NCBI GenBank assembly: GCA_030152605.1
Contig: JASLJB010000261.1
Location: forward strand, 1-9,183
Direction of reading: 5' to 3'
From: Acinetobacter sp.
GTDB lineage: Bacteria > Pseudomonadota > Gammaproteobacteria > Pseudomonadales > Moraxellaceae
DNA: 9,183 bases
In this document: one piece after another, positions 4,779 to 9,183 of the stretch
How the letters are laid out: each line of letters starts with the position of its first letter
How positions within the stretch are numbered: position 1 is the first letter of the stretch
Position numbers and translations under genes: made by a program
The notes under the pieces: model-generated
The model's input: only the letters and a program-made list of their open reading frames with translations
Databases searched by the model: none
What the model was told of the DNA's origin: nothing

Positions 4779-7365
4779 AATGATGCACCAAACTCACGCT
4801 GTAGTTACGCCCTGGTGAGGTGAAGCGGTCTAGGCCTTCACCTTTATAATCTATCCGGTTGGTGGTGCCGAACTCAGGAATGCTGCGCAGGCTGTCCCAA
4901 GTGCTGTATTTTTTATCCAAGATATTAAATACACCGACATTGAACTGCGTGCGGGGATTGAACTGATAAAACGCGGTGAGGTCAGACACGCTATAACCAC
5001 TGCTGACAAATTTCGCTGTGTGTTGCTCGACGCCGCGCCATGTATAGGATGTGATGACCGTATCTTTTTCCTTTTTCTCGGCGACCATGCGTGTGGTCCA
5101 TGCGCCGCCCCATTGGGCATCTTCGGGCACATAGCTGAGCTGTACGATCCCAGTGGCGGGTTGAATCGAGCGTAAAGCATCGCCATCACTGTTGCTGCCT
5201 TTGGCGATATTGGCACTGAGCGAAAGTTGTAAGCCCTCAGGCAACTTCCAATGCGCAAGATCAATATCAGTTTGTAGTTCAAAGCCATACACCTTGGCAT
5301 GATCGACGTTGATGCTCTTATAAATATCTAAGGTCTCGATCTCTTTACAGCCATAATATTTACAACTGTCATAGTATTCGTTCGGCTGTGAACCTTGGGT
5401 ATAGCGCTCTTCGATAAAGTTGCGGTACTGCGAATAAAAAGCACTGGCATTGACCCGATAATGTTCATTCTTAAACTCGGCGCTCAGCTCATGATTGAGT
5501 GCGGTTTCGGCTTTAAGCTCAGGGTTGGGGTCAAAATGGTTGTTGCCACGGTGGAATTTAAAATACATCTCTTCGGCTTTCGGTGCGCGGAAACCCTGTG
5601 CCAGTTGATAGTTAAAACGCCATTGCTCGCTCGGTTGGTAGCTCACATTGCTTAGGAAACTCACGGCATTGAAACTCTTTTCTGGGTTTTCCTCCGCATC
5701 GGGATGGTGCTGATAAAAGTCATAGCGTAATCCGAGTTGCGTGCTCCATTGATCCGACCAGAGCATTTGATCAAGGGCTTTGAAATTAAAGACTTTAGAA
5801 TGTACTGGCTCAATGATGTTGTAACGGCTTTGATGCACCTCGACGCCTTTGTCATAGAGGGTGTCAATATTATCATTTTCAAATTTCTGTAACTGTCCCT
5901 GTAACTGTACTTCAGTGCGGTGTTCGGCACCGAATGCTTGAAAAGGCTGAAAATTCAATCGAGTCGAGAGTTGCTGCTGTTGCTGAGTAAACTTACGATC
6001 ATAACGCTGTAAGCGCAGATGACTGTCTCGGTCTAAGCCATTGGTGATCGACTGCTGCTCGATTTCTTGATGACTTAAGGTGGTTTTCAGTTGCTTCAGC
6101 CAATCATTTTCAGGCGTCCAAATATAGTCGAGGCGGTAACGTGCATAAGGTGAATAATCTTCCGCTAAACGATGCTGTCCAAAGATATCGGAAAAGGATT
6201 TTTCCGTGGTCTGCACATCTGCCGTTCTGTTTTCAAAACTGGCCTCGAAAAAATGCGCATCACTGGGCTGATACCCCACTTTAGCCAACAATGACTGCGT
6301 CTTGGCATCCACCGGATCTGCCAAGCCACGCGCACTGCCATAAATGTCTTTGCCATCACCATAGGCTTTGGTTTCATGCCCATCTCGTTGGGTATATTGC
6401 AACAGCGCATGCATATCGTTATAGCGCAGCGCCCCACCCGCCACATAACGGAACTCTTGGTTTTTAGTGTCATAGGCCAGCTTGGCCAGTCCGCCCCAGT
6501 TTTTATCGGTGGTGATAAAGTCATCGACCGATTTGGTGTTAAACACCACGCTGCCACCCAAAGCCCCACTGCCCTCCGCAAAAGAGTTGGCACCTTTATG
6601 GACCGTGACAGCACTGATATTTTCTAGCTCAGTACCGTTACGACTGCCATTAAAATAACCATAACCGCGATATACATCTGGCATAAAGCTTTCTGCTTGG
6701 GTCATGCCATCCACCACGATCGCAACGCGATCAGTATCGACCCCACGAATGGCATAACCATTGGAACCGGAACGACCGCTTTCCACCACACTGACACCCA
6801 CGGTATTGGCCACCAATTGGCGTTCATCACTGATCATTTCACGATGCAAACGCTTTTGGTCAAACACATCTTCATTATTGTCACGTTGGGTTTTCTCAGC
6901 TTGAACCACGATAGTACTCAGCCTCACTGCCTCGGGTGGCGCTTTAGCGGTTCCAATTTCATGCATCGCCGTTGACTGCACGCTGCCCTGCGTGGGCATC
7001 GCCACCGCTTGAGCTTGATCTGTCAACAGATAACCCGCCGGGGTTTTTGCGATCTGAAAGGGGCTGCCACTCAGCAGGGTTGCAAAGGCTTTATCCACGG
7101 TATATTGACCATTTAAGGCAGCCACTTGATAGCCTTGCGCATGTGAGCTCTGGATTAAGATCGACACGCGGGCCTGCAATGCCAATTGGTTTAAGGCGTG
7201 GCTCAAACTGCCAGCTTGGGTCTGAAAGTGACCACTCACCTGACCAGACTGGGCATGACTGAGTGATGCAATCGACCCACCCAACAATGCCAAAGAAATC
7301 GACAGGGCCAATGGTTTCAAGCTTGAAAATGTGCGGTGAGGCAGGTGCATAATCGGTGTACTCAT
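4774..7365 (-). CDS. TonB-dependent haem/haemoprotein receptor with STN signalling domain
   Basis: 863-residue outer-membrane receptor. The signal peptide spans residues 1 to about 38 (hydrophobic core LALSISLALLGG, cleavage after SHA). An STN domain at about 43-117 is the part that signals to FecR-type proteins. A TonB box candidate is STIVVQAEK (150-158). The plug (about 165-280) has VVESGRSGSNGYAIRGVD, VAIVVDGM and VHKGANSFAEGSGALGGSV, typical of the haemoglobin/transferrin/lactoferrin receptor subgroup. In the barrel, FRAP (592-595) and NPEL (614-617) flank His605 and His610, the FRAP/NPNL arrangement of haem and haemoglobin receptors. Cys668 and Cys673 may form a loop disulphide. The chain ends in Phe, as outer-membrane barrels do. 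The role is TonB-driven uptake of haem or a haem protein plus surface signalling. The gene follows its sigma and anti-sigma genes; a Fur-like box lies four bases before ATG 7365. ATG 7350 is a possible alternative start. The haem substrate is inferred; another iron carrier is possible. Confidence 0.9.
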   Translation of the reverse strand: MSTPIMHLPHRTFSSLKPLALSISLALLGGSIASLSHAQSGQVSGHFQTQAGSLSHALNQLALQARVSILIQSSHAQGYQVAALNGQYTVDKAFATLLSGSPFQIAKTPAGYLLTDQAQAVAMPTQGSVQSTAMHEIGTAKAPPEAVRLSTIVVQAEKTQRDNNEDVFDQKRLHREMISDERQLVANTVGVSVVESGRSGSNGYAIRGVDTDRVAIVVDGMTQAESFMPDVYRGYGYFNGSRNGTELENISAVTVHKGANSFAEGSGALGGSVVFNTKSVDDFITTDKNWGGLAKLAYDTKNQEFRYVAGGALRYNDMHALLQYTQRDGHETKAYGDGKDIYGSARGLADPVDAKTQSLLAKVGYQPSDAHFFEASFENRTADVQTTEKSFSDIFGQHRLAEDYSPYARYRLDYIWTPENDWLKQLKTTLSHQEIEQQSITNGLDRDSHLRLQRYDRKFTQQQQQLSTRLNFQPFQAFGAEHRTEVQLQGQLQKFENDNIDTLYDKGVEVHQSRYNIIEPVHSKVFNFKALDQMLWSDQWSTQLGLRYDFYQHHPDAEENPEKSFNAVSFLSNVSYQPSEQWRFNYQLAQGFRAPKAEEMYFKFHRGNNHFDPNPELKAETALNHELSAEFKNEHYRVNASAFYSQYRNFIEERYTQGSQPNEYYDSCKYYGCKEIETLDIYKSINVDHAKVYGFELQTDIDLAHWKLPEGLQLSLSANIAKGSNSDGDALRSIQPATGIVQLSYVPEDAQWGGAWTTRMVAEKKEKDTVITSYTWRGVEQHTAKFVSSGYSVSDLTAFYQFNPRTQFNVGVFNILDKKYSTWDSLRSIPEFGTTNRIDYKGEGLDRFTSPGRNYSVSLVHHF

Positions 7366-7368
7366 ATC

Positions 7369-7387
7369 TCAAATGATAATCATTAAC
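7369..7387. promoter_or_regulatory. Fur box in front of the receptor gene
   Basis: TCAAATGATAATCATTAAC matches the 19-bp Fur consensus GATAATGATAATCATTATC at 15 positions, with a perfect 13-bp palindrome AATGATAATCATT at 7372-7384. It lies just before the receptor start, so iron-loaded Fur should repress the receptor directly. Confidence 0.85.
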
Positions 7388-7420
7388 TTTGGTGCTGCGA
7401 TTGAATCAGCATGTTTATTA

Positions 7421-7448
7421 TTTATATGACGAAGTTGGGATCTAAAAA
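7421..7448 (-). promoter_or_regulatory. Weak candidate promoter of the receptor gene
   Basis: On the - strand TTTTTA (7443-7448) and TATAAA (7421-7426) are 16 bases apart. The -35 is poor. A start near 7414 would put the Fur box in the early transcribed region. I could not recognise a FecI-type ECF promoter here, though one is expected. Confidence 0.25.
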
Positions 7449-7484
7449 GCGCAATGGAATTGAAAATTAATCTACAAGTACAAG

Positions 7485-7508
7485 CCTGTGCCGTACAGTA
7501 CGCTCAGG
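7485..7508. other. Hairpin just downstream of the anti-sigma gene
   Basis: CGTAC-a-GTACG (7492-7502) is a perfect small palindrome, extended by CCTG/CAGG arms across an uneven internal loop. It begins three bases past the fecR-like stop. There is no T run after it, so it may be an attenuator, an RNA end or chance. Confidence 0.3.
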
Positions 7509-7510
7509 AT

Positions 7511-8563
7511 TTAAGTCATTTGAACCCACAATACGCGTCCTGCAATACGATGTACTTTCAGTTGCGGATACTGCGCCATGATCAAGCCCAGAATCTGATC
7601 GACATCTTGTTGTGTATCGATCACACCGTTAATTTTGAATGACTTCAGCGCATCCGCCGAGTAGATAAAGTATTCGGGATAGTGCCGATTCAGCTGTGCG
7701 AGTAAGTCTGAGAGCGCCAAATCTTGCGCCACGATTTGACCGTGCTGCCAAGCGCTTTCAGCCATTTGAATCGACATCTGCTGTACCTGACTCAAGCCCT
7801 GCGGATCGGCATAGAGACGTTGTCCCTGTTGCACCACAACGACCTGCTGTGCAGCCAAGTTAGACTGCACACGAACCTTGGAATGCAACATATCAATCTG
7901 ACTATGCTCAGGATATTGCTGTAACAAAAAGCGTGTGCCCAGCGCCTCAAAGCGTGCTTGAGCTGTAGCCACCACAAATGGTCGCTGCGGGTCTTTAGCC
8001 ACATCGACATAAATCTCCCCTTGTACTAACACCAACTCACGTTGCGTTGCCGTAAAGTTGATCTTCAACGCAGACTGTGCGCCCAAGGTAATGTGTGAAC
8101 CATCCTCCAGCACAAAGGACTGCGGACTCCCGACTGCGGTTTTATAATCCGCAAAATAGTAGTCAAAAGGTCGCTTATCATTCCCCCAACTCCCGAGCAG
8201 CAGGATCAACGTCATGCTCAACAGCAGTATCAAAAGCGGTGTTGAAAATGCGCGCCTGAGCTGATGCTGACTGCTGTGTTCTTCCTCAAGCACCGTATTA
8301 AAGTGCTGTGCTGAAATCGGAACTTGGCTAGAGCGTTGTTGTAGTTGCTGGGCAAATTCTTGAAAGTGTTCTAATTCATCTAGTCGATCGGCATGTTGCT
8401 GTTGCCAGCGTGCAAAGTCTTGTTCTGCCTGTGCACGTTCGATCGGATCATCACTGTCCAATTGAATCACCCAGAGTGCCAGTGCCAAGTCGAGATCTAG
8501 ATCCTGCCCCTGTCCTGCTGCAACCGCATCGGCCTCATTTTCAGCATCTGGTGCATGCTTCAT
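7511..8563 (-). CDS. FecR-type anti-sigma factor (transmembrane signal relay)
   Basis: 350-residue inner-membrane regulator. The cytoplasmic N-terminal part (about 26-76, DUF4880-like, with LALWVIQLDS and FARWQQQHADRLDELE) would bind the sigma factor. One membrane helix (about 110-124, LLILLLSMTLILLL) follows. The periplasmic FecR domain (about 142-245) contains LEDGSHITLGAQSAL, VLVQGEIYVDV and FEALGTRFLL. The conserved AWQHGQIVAQDLALSDLLAQL (from 271) opens the C-terminal region expected to touch the receptor's STN domain. The start at 8563 is chosen because its ATG overlaps the TGA of the sigma gene (ATGA), the usual coupled arrangement in fecI-fecR pairs; an upstream in-frame GTG at 8605 would overlap the sigma gene by 46 bases. 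It is followed after 145 bases by the receptor gene. It may act as inhibitor and co-activator of the sigma factor; which one cannot be told from sequence. Confidence 0.92.
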   Translation of the reverse strand: MKHAPDAENEADAVAAGQGQDLDLDLALALWVIQLDSDDPIERAQAEQDFARWQQQHADRLDELEHFQEFAQQLQQRSSQVPISAQHFNTVLEEEHSSQHQLRRAFSTPLLILLLSMTLILLLGSWGNDKRPFDYYFADYKTAVGSPQSFVLEDGSHITLGAQSALKINFTATQRELVLVQGEIYVDVAKDPQRPFVVATAQARFEALGTRFLLQQYPEHSQIDMLHSKVRVQSNLAAQQVVVVQQGQRLYADPQGLSQVQQMSIQMAESAWQHGQIVAQDLALSDLLAQLNRHYPEYFIYSADALKSFKINGVIDTQQDVDQILGLIMAQYPQLKVHRIAGRVLWVQMT

Positions 8564-9093
8564 GTTTTTCGTTGCTGGGCTTGGGCATAGCACAGCTTTA
8601 GACACTGCGCCAAATACAATTGGGTGGAACGTAAAGACATACCGATCTGCGCGGCAATTTCACTTTGCTTATAGCCCTCAAAGTAATACATCAGGAAAGC
8701 CTGACGTGCGCTGGGCGCAGCCGGCTCTAAAGCTTGAGTAAGGAAATCTAAAAAGTCGATCAATGCATCTAAGTGCTGTGGCTCAAGCGCCGTCTCATCC
8801 TGCAAAGCCTGTTGTGCCAAGCTCTCCAGATAGTTTTTTTCCAAACGATAACGCCGCTGCCGATCGATGAGTAGGTTTTTGGCCATGTTGACCAGATAGG
8901 CGCGTGGCTCTTGAATCCCAGTCAGGCTATGCTGACTTTGAAGCAGTTTTAAAAATGTATCTTGAACCAAATCTGCCGCACTAAAGGGATAGGCCACGCG
9001 CCGACGCAGCCACTGCTGCAACCAGTCATGATGATCTAAATACATCTCCTGAATCAATTGCTGCTGCATGTGCGCGCCGTGGACAGAGTTCAT
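8560..9093 (-). CDS. FecI-type ECF sigma factor
   Basis: 177-residue extracytoplasmic-function sigma factor. Region 2 (about 18-85) has YLDHHDWLQQWLRRRV, DLVQDTFLKLL (41-51, core-polymerase contact and -10 recognition) and PRAYLVNMAKNLLIDRQRR. Region 4 (about 125-172) has RQAFLMYYFEGYKQSEIAAQIGMS, the -35-binding helix-turn-helix. The HHxWLxxWLxRR pattern is close to E. coli FecI and marks the iron-starvation subgroup. It is first in the operon, overlaps the anti-sigma gene by four bases, and should direct transcription of the receptor gene when substrate is sensed. A Fur-like box covers its promoter, so it should be made when iron is low. ATG 9093 has no clear ribosome site; the in-frame ATG at 9069 is an alternative that would remove eight residues lying before region 2. 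Confidence 0.93.
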   Translation of the reverse strand: MNSVHGAHMQQQLIQEMYLDHHDWLQQWLRRRVAYPFSAADLVQDTFLKLLQSQHSLTGIQEPRAYLVNMAKNLLIDRQRRYRLEKNYLESLAQQALQDETALEPQHLDALIDFLDFLTQALEPAAPSARQAFLMYYFEGYKQSEIAAQIGMSLRSTQLYLAQCLKLCYAQAQQRKT

Positions 9094-9113
9094 GAATACA
9101 ATCAGTTAATCTA

Positions 9114-9132
9114 AACAATAATTATTATTATT
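9114..9132. promoter_or_regulatory. Fur-like box upstream of the ECF sigma gene
   Basis: On the - strand AATAATAATAATTATTGTT matches 14 of 19 Fur consensus positions and overlaps the candidate -10 box. Iron-loaded Fur would block sigma-gene transcription. The A+T repetitiveness makes a chance match possible. Confidence 0.6.
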
Positions 9133-9153
9133 CAATGTGTGAGTATTTGTAAA
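9124..9153 (-). promoter_or_regulatory. Sigma-70 promoter of the sigma/anti-sigma operon
   Basis: On the - strand TTTACA (9148-9153) and AATAAT (9124-9129) each match consensus at five of six positions with an 18-base spacer. The -10 lies inside the Fur-like box. The repeated AAT triplets allow other -10 registers. Confidence 0.5.
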
Positions 9154-9183
9154 CCAAATTTAAATCAAACGGTCAAAATAAAA

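Noticed and set aside
4621..4818. + strand open frame with a repeated LLYKERLGEVL peptide
   Set aside because: It is the other-frame reading of dusA followed by the 36-bp tandem repeat; the peptide repeat simply mirrors the DNA repeat.
6165..6614. 149-codon - strand frame inside the receptor gene
   Set aside because: Overlaps the receptor coding frame completely and has no protein-like motif; the same holds for other long frames inside the receptor, dusA and the anti-sigma gene.
7454..7642. 62-codon + strand frame in the gap between anti-sigma and receptor genes
   Set aside because: Largely antisense to the end of the anti-sigma gene, no recognisable motif or promoter.

Overview
The window looks like chromosomal DNA of a gammaproteobacterium, most likely Acinetobacter or a close Moraxellaceae relative. 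This rests on overall composition, the style of the DusA, FecI, FecR and receptor proteins, and weak TTAGGA-type ribosome binding sites. It is an inference; there is no rRNA gene here to confirm it.

Layout: (1) 1-664 holds a NemR-like TetR-family redox/electrophile sensor on the + strand, with a perfect TAGAC-N5-GTCTA inverted repeat just upstream as its probable operator. (2) 817-1548 holds a compact class II Fic AMP-transferase (+). (3) 1756-3006 holds an A+T-rich outer-membrane lipoprotein gene (-) with three Asp-box (BNR-like) motifs, possibly a T6SS-type immunity protein. Upstream of it lie the decayed 3' end of another - strand gene (about 3014-3263) and the last 27 or so codons of a second, diverged fic gene (+, 3375-3458). 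This central block looks like a degraded accessory island. (4) 3690-4718 holds dusA, a tRNA-dihydrouridine synthase (+). (5) 4707-4778 holds two tandem copies of a 36-bp palindromic repeat lying exactly where dusA and the next gene converge; they supply the stop codons of both. (6) 4774-9093 holds, on the - strand, a complete cell-surface-signalling iron/haem uptake locus in the order ECF sigma factor (FecI type), anti-sigma factor (FecR type), and TonB-dependent receptor with an N-terminal STN signalling domain.

How the last block should work: the receptor carries FRAP and NPxL motifs typical of haem/haemoprotein receptors. Substrate binding is expected to be relayed from its STN domain to the periplasmic end of FecR, then across the membrane to the FecI-type sigma factor, which would increase receptor transcription. 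Fur-like boxes lie both in the sigma-factor promoter (9114-9132) and directly in front of the receptor gene (7369-7387), so iron repression sits on top of substrate induction. No haem oxygenase, hemophore or transport genes lie in the window.

I see no complete insertion sequence, CRISPR array, tRNA or rRNA gene. I did not find a clear previously undescribed system. The most unusual items are the remnant-rich region 1549-3690 and the repeat pair that ends two convergent genes.
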